Part shown: one piece after another, positions 6,891 through 15,177 of the stretch
Position numbering within the stretch: position 1 is the first letter of the stretch
How the letters are laid out: each line of letters starts with the position of its first letter
Origin: Lentisphaeria bacterium
GTDB lineage: Bacteria; Verrucomicrobiota; Lentisphaeria; Oligosphaerales; JAFGRS01
Assembly (NCBI GenBank): GCA_016935045.1
Contig: JAFGRS010000746.1
Location: 1 to 17,587 of the forward strand
Direction of reading: 5' to 3'
DNA length: 17,587 bases
Position numbers and translations under genes: made by a program
The notes under the pieces: generated by a model
Told to the model about the DNA's origin: nothing
Database searches by the model: none
What the model saw: only the letters and a program-made list of their open reading frames with translations

Positions 6891-9887
6891 TCAGCGGGGT
6901 GGCCCGAAGCAGGCCATCCCGCCATCCTCGAACGAGACATAGACCTGCCCGCTGCGGTCCACGGCGAGCCCGCCCCGAACCGGGAGGCCGGGCAACTCGT
7001 GGACCCACAGGTCGGCCCCGTCTTCAAGCCGGACAGCAGCCAGGAAGGGCACCGTCCGGCCCTCCCGGGAGGTGTCACCGGCCGCGAGCAGCACATTCGA
7101 GGCAACGACGAACGCTGTGTACCGCCGGTCGGTCGGGGACTCCCAGACAGCCGGCATGCTGGCAGCGTTGCGCGGCGGCCAGCCCCAGCGCGAGAGGGGT
7201 TTCCCGGGTCGCGATGCTCCCGGCGGCAGGGGGGCCAGTCGGCGCAACCTGCCGTGGCGACTGCCCTCGTAGGTGATGTCGTACTCGAGCGCGCTGCCGT
7301 CGGGCAACGGGCAATCCAGGCTCAGGTGACGCCCATACTCCGGGTAGTAGGCGTAGAAGGCGGTGTGGTACCGCGACTCGATGCCATCGTACGGGGGATT
7401 CAGGCAGGCCCCGGTCGAGAGCTGGAACCGGGCGGTTTCGTAGACCCCGCCGCCCGCGAACCGGAATTCTCCTTTCTCGATCCGCACCTCGCCCTGGAGA
7501 CTGATGCCGCTTGCGGCGGTCGGAGACAGCAGACCCGAGCTGCCGTTGTGCCAGAGGAGTGCCCCCGAGATGGCATCGAGTGCGACCACATGGGTCCCGT
7601 CGTAATGGGTCAGACCCGCGGCGGCATACACGACCCCGTCCTCGACGGCTACCCCGCCGGCCACCGGCCAGGTCGAAATGAGTTCCCCGTAGGCGAACAG
7701 AAGACGCTCTGCCGGGCCGACGCGACAAGCCCAGAGCAGGCGGCCCGTAGCCGCCTCGAACGCGTACACGCGCCCGTCGCAGGAGCCGGCAAACAAACGT
7801 CCCCGCCACAGGGCCGGGGCAAAACACACACTGCCGCCGGTATAGGCCTTCCACCGGAGGCTGCCGTCTGCGCCCAGAGCCGTGACGGCGCCGCTGCGGT
7901 CGGCCACGAACACCATGCCGCCGGCCGTGACCGGCGCCGTGGGCAGGACCCCCCGCGCCAGAACGGTCCTCCAGCGGGGCTCCAACTGCTCGGAGAGCCC
8001 GGTCGAGACGACCTGGCTGCGCGCGCTGTCCGCCCCGGAACACGGCCAGTCGCCCGGTTCGACAGGCAGCGGCCGGACCGTGCCGGGATCGCCGTCGCCG
8101 GGTTCGAGGCGGGGTGCGCCCGAAGCCGCGACAGAGGCGAGGTCCCCGGCCGGGGCCAGGGCAATGTGCCCGTAGAGCGACAGTTGGCAGCCGCACATCC
8201 ACGGCCCCCAGTAGAGGTGTCCCTCGGAGACGATGATGCCGTCGTGACACGGCGGGCGCATCGGGGCGATGTGGTGTGCGGTGTCTGTGGTCCGCTCGAT
8301 GCGGATCGTTCCGCCGTTGGCGCGGAAGAAGACGCTGTCGGGGGTTGCGGTAGCGCGGCTGCAGGCGCGTCGTTTCGGCAGTTGGGCGAGCACCTGGCCG
8401 TCGTACGTGAGCTTGGCCCCATGGTCGTGGGGATCGGTGGGGCGCTGGGTTCCCGCCGCGTAGATCCCGTCTTCGCACAGTACGACCTGGAAGTTGCCGC
8501 GCTCACGCTGCCAGAGCAGGGCGCCGTCGGCCGCCGACACGACCACCAGCCTGCTGCGCTGGGGGCCGGCGAAGAAGAGCCGGCCATGGCCGCATTTCAG
8601 GTACGACGTCGTGGCGTAGCCGGTTTCCCAGAGTTGCGCTCGACCCTCCGGGCCGATTGCGCCGAGCAGATCGGGACTGGCGTTGCGCCAGGCGACCGTC
8701 CCGGAGGCCCGGTCCAGCGCCAGGAGGAACGTACCCGGCGCCCAGCAGTAGATCCGATCGTCGTCCATGCACAGGCCGCGGGCGTCAAGGTATGCCTCTT
8801 CGCGGTGTGACCAGCGTACCTTCCGGCTGGCCACGTCGATTGCCAGGAGCGTCCTGCCAAAGCCGAAGTTCGTCGCCGGGTCACGGTAGTCGTGGCCTGG
8901 CCACATGCCCCACGGCCAATGGCCCATCTGGCGCCCGCCGGATCGCTGGGTGGGCGGATGGACCTCTTCGGCCCCGACCAGCGCGTAGAGCACGCCGGCG
9001 TCCAGGGCCATCCACTTCCAGACCGGACCGTCGGCGAGGCCGGGTGGGACCACGATCTCGTCCGACTGCGCTCCGGTACGCGCGTCAAGCAGCTTGCAGG
9101 ACTGGTCGTCGGCCAGGTACAGCACCTCCCGGGTGGCAACCATCGTGCAGCGGTGGATCATGAAGCCTTCCCGAAGCGGCCGGGTCCAGAGGATCAGACC
9201 GTTGTAGCCGTCGACGCATACGAGTGTGTTCAGCCAGCGGTTCTGGTTCGCCTGGTGGGCCAGGTGGCCGAAGGCCCGGAACACCCGTCCCCCCGCGGCC
9301 ACCGACACTTCCGGCATCGGCACGAAGAGAGGTTCGGCCAGAAACTGGGTCAGGCAGGGCCACCGGGCCAGGCGGTCGGTGGAGAGAGGGTTGTTGTCAG
9401 GCCCGTGATACACATGGCTCCAGGAATCGCCCCCGGGGGGAAACGGCTTGAGGAACTCCCGTCCCCCCATCCACGCCATCCCCTCGGGGCGCAGCACCCG
9501 CAGCACCTCGCCCCGGGGCACCCGGGCCGTTCCGGCATCGCTCACGACCACCATCCCCGCCAGATTGTCGGCCAGCGGGATGCGCGACCACGGTTCCAGC
9601 GCGGCAAACAGACGGCGCCCCAGCAGACCTTTCGCGTCCGCCGCCTCCCGCAGCCGGGTGATGTCACCCGTGTCCGGCGACTGCACGAAGAGGATCCACC
9701 GACTCGACTCCGCCAGGTTCGTCGCCCCATGAACGCCGCCCTCGGGCAGCCCGACCAGCACGCAGATCCCGGTGCCCGAACCGAGGCGCATCGCAAGATC
9801 CGCCGGCTGTCCCCCGGGGGCCGGACGCGTCAGACCCACCCAAAGCACGCTGATCCCAGCCACGCGAAGAAACGTCCCGCCAGCCAT
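6891..9887 (-). CDS. Exported PQQ-type beta-propeller with degenerate methyltransferase-like N-domain
   Basis: A 998-residue exported protein. Residues 1-30 form a signal peptide. Residues 38-142 resemble a class I SAM methyltransferase core (GICVLVGLPEGG, LADNLAGMVVVSD, GEVLRVLRPEGMAWMGG). The linker at 146-172 (FLKPFPPGGDSWSHVYHGP) is typical of large planctomycete PQQ-propeller proteins. From about 195 on are PQQ-type blades: VCVDGYNGLILWTR, LLAIDVASRKVRWS, LLALDRASGTVAWR, LVVVSAADGALLWQ, VTALGADGSLRWK, VYAFEAATGRLLWA, VVALDAISGALLWH. A Cys-rich segment at 546-567 (PPCHDG, WMCGC) lies between the two propeller halves. The glycine loop and the acidic residue after strand 2 (LFVQSPDT) are not canonical, so catalysis is doubtful. 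Start chosen at 9887 because of the near-perfect AAAGGAGG; the frame is open a further 30 codons. PQQ or alcohol oxidation is not implied. Confidence 0.9.
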   Translation of the reverse strand: MAGGTFLRVAGISVLWVGLTRPAPGGQPADLAMRLGSGTGICVLVGLPEGGVHGATNLAESSRWILFVQSPDTGDITRLREAADAKGLLGRRLFAALEPWSRIPLADNLAGMVVVSDAGTARVPRGEVLRVLRPEGMAWMGGREFLKPFPPGGDSWSHVYHGPDNNPLSTDRLARWPCLTQFLAEPLFVPMPEVSVAAGGRVFRAFGHLAHQANQNRWLNTLVCVDGYNGLILWTRPLREGFMIHRCTMVATREVLYLADDQSCKLLDARTGAQSDEIVVPPGLADGPVWKWMALDAGVLYALVGAEEVHPPTQRSGGRQMGHWPWGMWPGHDYRDPATNFGFGRTLLAIDVASRKVRWSHREEAYLDARGLCMDDDRIYCWAPGTFLLALDRASGTVAWRNASPDLLGAIGPEGRAQLWETGYATTSYLKCGHGRLFFAGPQRSRLVVVSAADGALLWQRERGNFQVVLCEDGIYAAGTQRPTDPHDHGAKLTYDGQVLAQLPKRRACSRATATPDSVFFRANGGTIRIERTTDTAHHIAPMRPPCHDGIIVSEGHLYWGPWMCGCQLSLYGHIALAPAGDLASVAASGAPRLEPGDGDPGTVRPLPVEPGDWPCSGADSARSQVVSTGLSEQLEPRWRTVLARGVLPTAPVTAGGMVFVADRSGAVTALGADGSLRWKAYTGGSVCFAPALWRGRLFAGSCDGRVYAFEAATGRLLWACRVGPAERLLFAYGELISTWPVAGGVAVEDGVVYAAAGLTHYDGTHVVALDAISGALLWHNGSSGLLSPTAASGISLQGEVRIEKGEFRFAGGGVYETARFQLSTGACLNPPYDGIESRYHTAFYAYYPEYGRHLSLDCPLPDGSALEYDITYEGSRHGRLRRLAPLPPGASRPGKPLSRWGWPPRNAASMPAVWESPTDRRYTAFVVASNVLLAAGDTSREGRTVPFLAAVRLEDGADLWVHELPGLPVRGGLAVDRSGQVYVSFEDGGMACFGPPR

Positions 9888-9894
9888 GGGGCGC

Positions 9895-9903
9895 CCTCCT
9901 TTC
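9895..9903 (-). promoter_or_regulatory. Strong ribosome binding site of the PQQ-propeller gene
   Basis: Read on the minus strand, AAAGGAGG lies seven bases before the ATG at 9887. This near-complete anti-16S match fixes the start and argues against the upstream codons in the same frame. Confidence 0.8.
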
Positions 9904-10066
9904 CACAGGAGTGAACCGACAGGAACCTGTTCTCCGGCGACGGGGAGTTGGCACCCCGGCGCCTTCCGCCACGGCAACGGCGAGAAAGGTAGACCGCAAT
10001 GGCAACGGACGCAAGAACTTCACGACGGGACATCGCAATGGCTCAGGGAAGGCCGCAAGGGCTCGG

Positions 10067-10097
10067 GAACCGGCTCGGCGTGAGCTTCGCCCTCCAG
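10067..10097 (-). repeat. Dispersed 31-base repeat, copy A
   Basis: On the plus strand it begins GAACCGGCTC and ends GAGCTTCGCCCTCCAG. It matches the reverse complement of 15147-15177 at 28 of 31 positions. It sits in a non-coding gap, as does the other copy, and resembles the REP-like GAGGGCGAAGCTCCTG-type repeats that litter some environmental genomes. Confidence 0.7.
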
Positions 10098-10235
10098 TAG
10101 GCCGCAGCTTCAGCGGCGACGGGCGGTGAGCCATCCCATTTTCCCTGAGGCTTACTCGCGCCGGGCTGTTCCAGGCCCCGTCCACCAATGCTGCCAAGTT
10201 TCTGCCCGCCCGCACGGTGGCTCACGGCCCGAGTA

Positions 10236-10258
10236 GGTCCGGGGCGCCGAACCGGACC
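10236..10258 (-). terminator. GC hairpin downstream of pyrD
   Basis: GGTCCGG (10236-10242) and CCGGACC (10252-10258) form a perfect 7-base inverted repeat with a 9-base loop. It lies about 180 bases past the pyrD stop on the minus strand and has no T-run, so terminator function is uncertain. Confidence 0.25.
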
Positions 10259-10437
10259 CCGGTCGCAGGCTCAGCGTGAGACCGGCTGTCGCCCTGCGCC
10301 GACACCGGAGACGGGGAAACTCAGCAGCATTGCCCCGTCCACCCCCCGACTCCCTTTCCGGCCGAGGTCCTGGCGCCGCCGACGGCGGGACTGCCGACGA
10401 CCGCCCTGGCACCGGGACCCCTGGCCAACCCGGGGGA

Positions 10438-11370
10438 CTACTCCTGCCCGGTTTCCACGCGCCCCACCAGCTCCCGGACGCCGGCGATGCCGTGGCGGTC
10501 GAGATAGGCGGAAATCCCGTCGACGATGCGGACCAGGCAGCCCGGGTCGCTGAAGATGGCCGTGCCCACACCCACGGCATCGGCGCCGGCGAGGATGAAC
10601 TCGACGGCATCCTCGGCGGTCGCGATGCCGCCCATGCCGAGGATGGGGACGCCCACGGCACGGCGGACCTCGTAGACCATGCGCACCGCGATGGGCTTGA
10701 TGGCCGGTCCGCTGAGGCCTCCGGTGATGTTCGCGATCCTGGGCCGCCGGGTCTCGATGTCGATGGCCATGGCGGGAAGGGTGTTGATGAGGGAGACGAC
10801 GTCGCTCCCGGCGTCCACCACGGCCCGGGCGAAGTCCGCGATCCGGGTCACGTTGGGACTGAGCTTCGTGATCAGGGGCAGGGAGGTGACGGAGCGCACC
10901 GCACGGACAGCCTTGGCGGCCAGGCCCAGGTCGGTGCCGAAGGCGATGCCGCCCTCCTTGATGTTGGGGCACGAGATGTTGATTTCGAGGGCCGCGATGC
11001 CCTCTCTTTCGGCTTCGAGGCGGCGGGCGACCTCGGCATAGTCGGAGAGCGTTCTGCCCCAGATGTTGACGAAGACGGGGGTATCCAGGGTGCGCAGGTA
11101 GGGCAGGTAGTCGGGCTCGGCGATGAACGCGTCGATGCCCGGGTTCTGCAGGCCGATGGCGTTGAGCATGCCGCCGAATACCTCGGCCGTCCGGGGCGTC
11201 GGGTTGCCGTGCGAGGGCCAGGGGGAGACCCCCTTGACCGTTACCGCGCCAAGCCGGGAAATCGGCACCAGGCCGGCATACTCCCGCACATAGCCGAAGG
11301 TCCCCGATGCGGTCACCACCGGGTTCCGCAGCCGTATGCCCGCCAAGTTCACCGAGAGATCCGCCATCAT
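10438..11370 (-). CDS. pyrD: Dihydroorotate dehydrogenase, class 1B catalytic subunit
   Basis: Catalyses oxidation of dihydroorotate to orotate in pyrimidine synthesis; a cytoplasmic FMN TIM-barrel enzyme. At 310 residues it has the usual class 1 length and no membrane-anchor extension of class 2. Visible motifs: NPVVTASGTFGY (16-27), VTVKGVSPWP with Lys46 (43-52), NAIGLQNPG (70-78), the NISCPNIKEGG loop with catalytic-base Cys134 (131-141), ITKLSPN with Lys169 (167-173), INT (195-197), and the phosphate-binding GMGGI (245-249) and GVGTAIF (267-273). Cys rather than Ser and the KEGG-type loop favour class 1B, which works with the PyrK iron-sulfur/FAD subunit to reduce NAD+. No pyrK is in view; the upstream neighbour is a histidine kinase. 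Two consecutive ATGs (11370 and 11367) follow AAGGTAGG; either could start. Confidence 0.95.
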   Translation of the reverse strand: MMADLSVNLAGIRLRNPVVTASGTFGYVREYAGLVPISRLGAVTVKGVSPWPSHGNPTPRTAEVFGGMLNAIGLQNPGIDAFIAEPDYLPYLRTLDTPVFVNIWGRTLSDYAEVARRLEAEREGIAALEINISCPNIKEGGIAFGTDLGLAAKAVRAVRSVTSLPLITKLSPNVTRIADFARAVVDAGSDVVSLINTLPAMAIDIETRRPRIANITGGLSGPAIKPIAVRMVYEVRRAVGVPILGMGGIATAEDAVEFILAGADAVGVGTAIFSDPGCLVRIVDGISAYLDRHGIAGVRELVGRVETGQE

Positions 11371-11719
11371 CGCCTACCTTGCCGGAAACAGACCCCGGGA
11401 ATACCGCTGCCCGGAACCATGCCCGCGGCGACCAAGATGATGCCTGCCCGCCGTCGCGCAACCGACTCTCCGTCTCGAAACACTCTGGAGCACGAGCCTC
11501 CTCGCGGGCCTCCAAAGGCTCGGATCTCCGTCGTAGAGCAACGGCCTGCAACCAGCCACCGTTCGGTTGCGCGTTGCTGTCTTCGCGGGAGCGCCGACGG
11601 CCTCGTGGGCATTGGCCGCGAGACCTGTCTGCGTGTCCGCACAGGCAGACGCGGCGGCTCCAGTCGCTGCTCTACGTTTGGCATCCGAACGGTATCAGAC
11701 GCATGTTCCGTGCGGACCC
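11371..11719. other. 349-base intergenic region rich in inverted repeats
   Basis: No gene recognised on either strand. It holds several potential hairpins: GCAACC 11548-11553 with GGTTGC 11565-11570; CCTG/CAGG around 11624-11645; and a GGAG...CTCC element at 11487-11513 with an inner CGAG/CTCG pair. This density suggests REP-like elements or an mRNA end for the kinase gene that reads into it. Confidence 0.5.
11624..11645. repeat. Bulged palindrome downstream of histidine kinase
   Basis: CCTG (11624-11627) pairs with CAGG (11642-11645) and TGCG (11630-11633) with CGCA (11638-11641), enclosing a TGTC loop with a TC bulge on one side. It lies about 75 bases past the kinase stop. No T-run on either side, so a REP-like palindrome fits better than an intrinsic terminator. 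Confidence 0.4.
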
Positions 11720-14278
11720 TCAGGGCGTTGGGACTTCGGCCTCCCCTTCCCCGGGGGCCGGTGCACAGGCCAGGAGGCCCTCGACCTTGCCGACGAGGGT
11801 GTCGGGAGTGAAGGGCTTCTGCAGGAAGACGGTATCGTGTTTCTCGGTCCCCCCCAGTTTCATGATGACGGTGTCGGTGTATGCCGAGATGCTGAGCACG
11901 AGCAGCGAGGGTCGGTCCTGGCGGAGCCGTGCGGCGATCTCGACTCCGCTCATCCCCGGCATGACCATGTCGGTGATCAGCAGGTCGATTTCGTCGCGGT
12001 GTTCCTCCCAGATGACGAGGAGTTCGACATCGGTCCGCGCCGCGAACACACGGAAGCCGTGCGCAGCCAACGCCCGCTCGATCATGCGCAGAACCGCATC
12101 CTCATCGTCCAGGATCAGGATGCCCGCCCCGTCCCCATCCGCCAGCCGCGGCAGGGAGGGCGCCGCCGGAGCCTCCAGAACCAGTTCCTGCGTCGGCAGG
12201 TCCTCGTCGCCCACAAAGGGCTCGCTGTAGAGCGGCAGGAAGATGACAAAGGACGCACCCGCGCCGACCTCGCTGCGCACCAGCAGGTCGCCACCGTGCT
12301 CCTTGACGATGGCCGCCACCGTGGTCAGGCCCAGCCCCGTACCCTCCTTCTCGCTCTTGGTCGTGAAAAAGGGATCAAAGATGCGCCGCCGCGTCGCCTC
12401 GTCCATGCCGTGTCCCGTATCCTCCACGGTCAGAACCGCGTAGACCCCCTCTTCGAGATTGAGCCCCGCCTCCCTGGCGGTCAGAACCCGGCGTTCCACC
12501 CGGATCGCCAGCCGCCCGCCCCGGGGCATGGCATCCCGGGCATTGACCGTCAGGTTGATGATCACCTGCTCGATCTGAACCAGGTCGGCTTTGACCAGTA
12601 CCGGCGACTCGGCCAGGTCCACCACCATCTCGATGTTCTCGCGGATCAGCCGGCCAAGCATCTTCTCGGTGCTGCCGACCACCTCGTTCAGGTCGAGGAC
12701 CTGCATGAGCGCTTCCTTGTGGCGGCTGAACGCCAGCAGGCGACGGGTCATCGTCGCAGCCCGGTCGCAGGCGCGCATGATCTCGTCGATGTTGTCCCGG
12801 GCGAAGGGGTCCATCGAGTCGGCCCCGTGCAGCAGAAGGTTGCAGTTGCCCTGGATCACGGTCAGCAGGTTGTTGAAGTCGTGGGCGATACCGTCCGCAA
12901 GGACCCCCACCGTCTCCATTTTCTGCGCCTGCCGGAGGCGTTCCTCCGCCTGAATCATCGCGGTGATGTCGCGCTGGATCGCGATCAGTCCCGAGAAGGC
13001 GTCATCCCGGCCGCGCACGGGCAGAATCAGGGTCTCGGCGGTGAAGATGCCGCTGCCCCGCCGGCCGCGCAGACGTCCCAGCCAGTTCTGGCGCCCCTGG
13101 TAGGCTCGGTTGAGACCCCCGCGCTCGGGCTCGTCCAGAACTTCCCCCAGGAGAGCCCGGATGGCGCGGCCGGACAGGGCATCCGCATCGAGGCCGGTCT
13201 GCTTCTGGAAGGCCCGGTTGGCGCACTGGATGATGCCGCCGGCATCGGTGACCGCCACGCCGTCCGGAAGGTGGTCGAAGAGAGTACGGAACAGGCCGGA
13301 CTCCTCGGCTTCCTGGCGGCGCCCGGCAGCGTGGGCCAGATCCTGCAGGAAGGGGCTGGCCGCTACCGCCCCCAGCAACACCACGCCCGCCAGCAGGTAC
13401 ATGAGCGTCCTGCGGCCGATGCCGGCCACGGTCGGCAGGTCCATGGCCGCGTCCGCACTGACAAGGGAGAACTCCGATGCCGGCAACACCGTGCGCACAG
13501 CCATCACGCGGACGGACCTGGTGCCGTTGCCGCGGGAAGGCGCCGGGAAAACCGCGGGATGATCGTGGTCTGCCGTGGCCAGGGAGGCGACGAAGGGCAC
13601 CCACTCGGGAGGAGAACTTCCCGGAGAGTAGACATCCCCGGCGGCCGAGATGAGGTAGCTTGCCCGTGCTGTTCCCCCGCCGCTGTCCCGCAGACGTCCG
13701 TCGAGCCCTTCCGGGTTGAGCACGGCAAGGAGCTGCCCGTGCACCGCGCCTCCGGATACCACGGCCACGGAGAGCAGCACGATCATGGGCCCGTCCTCCG
13801 CCTGGAACGTGAGGTAGGTGGGACGGATGTAGAGGTGTTTGACCAGCGACCGCAGGGCTTCGTAGGTCACCGGCACCGGCAGCGCGTCGGCTACCGGCAC
13901 AAGACGGAAGTCGCCCTCCTTCGAGATGAAAACCAGCGACGAGAAGGCGGGTATGCCCGCGGTGCGCTTCTCCGTGCCCATCCGGTCCAGAAACCGGGCG
14001 ATCGTCTCCAACGCTGCCGCCGGATCGCGACTGGACGCGCAGATGTCCTGAATCGTGTTCCCCTCGACCATGCTCCGCACATCGTGGCGGCGGTCGTTGA
14101 GGTACATCGCCACCACTGCCGCATGCCCCTGGGTCTCCGTCACCAGCGTACGCAGGGCCTGGCGCCGGAACGCCAGTTCGCTCCGGGCCAGGAGCAATGG
14201 CATTAAGCAGACGTAGAGGACAGCCAGCACGATGAAGGCTGTCTTCACGATGTTCCTCGGACCCGGGTCCTTCAGCAC
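11720..14278 (-). CDS. Membrane hybrid sensor histidine kinase with PAS and receiver domains
   Basis: An 852-residue hybrid kinase. TM1 at about 11-31 and TM2 at about 291-311 bracket a ~260-residue extracytoplasmic sensor, probably Cache-like. A PAS domain covers about 326-440. HisKA carries the H-box GVLADGIAHDFNN with phospho-accepting His466. The HATPase has the N-box INLTVNARDAMPRGG (574-588), DTGHGM (620-625), FDPFFTTK (634-641) and GTGLGL (646-651). A linker of about 685-717 leads to a C-terminal receiver with acidic pair Asp724/Asp725, phosphoacceptor Asp770 (LLITDMVMPGMSG) and Lys821 (FLQKPF). All catalytic residues are present. The H-box type (AHDFNNLL) is that of HisKA families often paired with an in-cis receiver. 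No response regulator or output gene is next to it, so it is an orphan; its signal is unknown. GTG start at 14278 is preceded by AGGGAGGAG. Confidence 0.93.
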   Translation of the reverse strand: MLKDPGPRNIVKTAFIVLAVLYVCLMPLLLARSELAFRRQALRTLVTETQGHAAVVAMYLNDRRHDVRSMVEGNTIQDICASSRDPAAALETIARFLDRMGTEKRTAGIPAFSSLVFISKEGDFRLVPVADALPVPVTYEALRSLVKHLYIRPTYLTFQAEDGPMIVLLSVAVVSGGAVHGQLLAVLNPEGLDGRLRDSGGGTARASYLISAAGDVYSPGSSPPEWVPFVASLATADHDHPAVFPAPSRGNGTRSVRVMAVRTVLPASEFSLVSADAAMDLPTVAGIGRRTLMYLLAGVVLLGAVAASPFLQDLAHAAGRRQEAEESGLFRTLFDHLPDGVAVTDAGGIIQCANRAFQKQTGLDADALSGRAIRALLGEVLDEPERGGLNRAYQGRQNWLGRLRGRRGSGIFTAETLILPVRGRDDAFSGLIAIQRDITAMIQAEERLRQAQKMETVGVLADGIAHDFNNLLTVIQGNCNLLLHGADSMDPFARDNIDEIMRACDRAATMTRRLLAFSRHKEALMQVLDLNEVVGSTEKMLGRLIRENIEMVVDLAESPVLVKADLVQIEQVIINLTVNARDAMPRGGRLAIRVERRVLTAREAGLNLEEGVYAVLTVEDTGHGMDEATRRRIFDPFFTTKSEKEGTGLGLTTVAAIVKEHGGDLLVRSEVGAGASFVIFLPLYSEPFVGDEDLPTQELVLEAPAAPSLPRLADGDGAGILILDDEDAVLRMIERALAAHGFRVFAARTDVELLVIWEEHRDEIDLLITDMVMPGMSGVEIAARLRQDRPSLLVLSISAYTDTVIMKLGGTEKHDTVFLQKPFTPDTLVGKVEGLLACAPAPGEGEAEVPTP

Positions 14279-14415
14279 GTCATCGCTCCTCCCTGTGTCC
14301 TCGCCCCTCTCCTGCTCGGGTGGGTCGCCGGAAGAACGCTCTCGACCGCAAGGGCTGTCGCTTTCCCATCCTCATAGCATAACCCCGCGGCCCCACTGCC
14401 GACAAGCCCCCCCAC

Positions 14416-14793
14416 TCATGGCGAAACGCCGGCCGCCGCCTCCGGAAGCGGCTTGCGCCGGTGCTTCCGGTCGACGCAGACAAAGGTGACGGTGGTCTCG
14501 AAGACCGGGACCTCCTCGACGGCGCCGCATTCTTGGGCGTAGACGGTGACGTGGTAGCGCACGCTGGACACTCCTACCGCCGCACGCACGATGTGCAGAC
14601 GCAGAAGGGCCCCGACCGGCACACCGCGGGTGAAATCGACGTGGTCCATGGCGCGGGTCACGAGGGTTTCCCCGGGATATTCCCGTAAGGCTGCGAGGTA
14701 GGCGTATTCGTCGACCCACTTGAGCAGCTGGCCTCCGAAGAGGTTGCCGTAGTGGTTCAGGTGTTCCGGGCGCACCAGAGTGAACATCTCCAT
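14416..14793 (-). CDS. Hotdog-fold acyl-CoA thioesterase
   Basis: A 125-residue cytoplasmic thioesterase of the YciA/ACOT-like hotdog group, expected to hydrolyse acyl-CoA to free acid and CoA. The signature HLNHYGNLFGGQLLKWVDE (11-29) matches the N-x-x-G-x-x-FGG-x-hh-x-x-x-D pattern, with Asp28 as likely catalytic acid and Gly-Gly at the start of the central helix. Following strands include TRAMDHVDFTRGVPVGALLRL (47-67), VGVSSVRYHVTVYAQE (73-88) and VFETTVTFVCVDR (97-109), giving one complete hotdog of normal length. Start at ATG 14793 is supported by AAGGA six bases upstream; the frame is open to 15069 but that extension is Arg/Pro-rich and unlike the family. The stop is 137 bases before the kinase start, so separate transcription is possible. 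Acyl chain preference cannot be read from the sequence. Confidence 0.88.
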   Translation of the reverse strand: MEMFTLVRPEHLNHYGNLFGGQLLKWVDEYAYLAALREYPGETLVTRAMDHVDFTRGVPVGALLRLHIVRAAVGVSSVRYHVTVYAQECGAVEEVPVFETTVTFVCVDRKHRRKPLPEAAAGVSP

Positions 14794-15110
14794 CGGCGGT
14801 CCTTCCCCGTGCACAGGGTGCGTGGGCCTCTTGGCGCCGCCTGGCAGGGCCGGACCGAGGCGTCGCGCGCGTTTCCGTGGGCCCGGTCCCCGAGCTCCGC
14901 TGGCGGGACGGTCGGAACATAGCCTTTCCGGTCCGACATGGCCAGGCAAGGCCCGGCAATGGGCCGGGCGCCGCTCGTGACGCCGCCGCCGGTCTCGTCC
15001 CGGTGGAGCGCCGATGAGGGGAAATGGGGCCGCTCGTGAAACAGCCCCCGCTCGTAAGGCCTCAGGCAAACCCGCGAGTGGTTCGGGATGCGGCTCAACC
15101 GGAGCCCAGT

Positions 15111-15131
15111 CGAAGGGCTCCTGCTGAGCCG
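15111..15131 (+). repeat. Partial copy of dispersed repeat
   Basis: CGAAGGGCTCCTGCTGAGCCG shares the CTCCTGCTGAGCCG core with the fuller unit 45 bases further on. The two form a degenerate tandem pair. Confidence 0.45.
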
Positions 15132-15146
15132 TCTCCTCCCCATCCC

Positions 15147-15177
15147 CTGGAGGGCGAAGCTCCTGCTGAGCCGGTTC
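15147..15177 (+). repeat. Dispersed 31-base repeat, copy B
   Basis: Begins CTGGAGGGCGAAGCTC and ends GAGCCGGTTC. It matches the reverse complement of 10067-10097 at 28 of 31 positions, the three differences lying together in the middle. Located between divergent genes. Confidence 0.7.

Larger units (their letters stand above)
9888..10437. other. 550-base intergenic region between PQQ-propeller gene and pyrD
   Basis: No convincing gene. Short open frames exist on both strands but lack family resemblance and ribosome sites. It contains one copy of a dispersed repeat (10067-10097) and a GC-rich inverted repeat at 10236-10242 / 10252-10258. The promoter of the PQQ-propeller gene should lie here, but I could not pick out convincing -35/-10 boxes. 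Confidence 0.6.

Noticed and set aside
6405..8810. 801-codon plus-strand open frame
   Set aside because: Shadow opposite the PQQ-propeller gene and overlapping SUMF1 in another frame; composition is not protein-like.
9830..10033. Small minus-strand frame starting MSRREVLASVAIAV
   Set aside because: The start resembles a signal peptide, but the rest is Arg-rich, it overlaps the PQQ-propeller start in another frame, and no ribosome site is clear.
11567..14206. 879-codon plus-strand open frame
   Set aside because: Exact antisense of the histidine kinase, whose domains and catalytic motifs are intact on the other strand.
14794..15069. N-terminal extension of the thioesterase
   Set aside because: Arg/Pro/Gly-rich and absent from hotdog thioesterases; the ATG at 14793 has AAGGA at good spacing.
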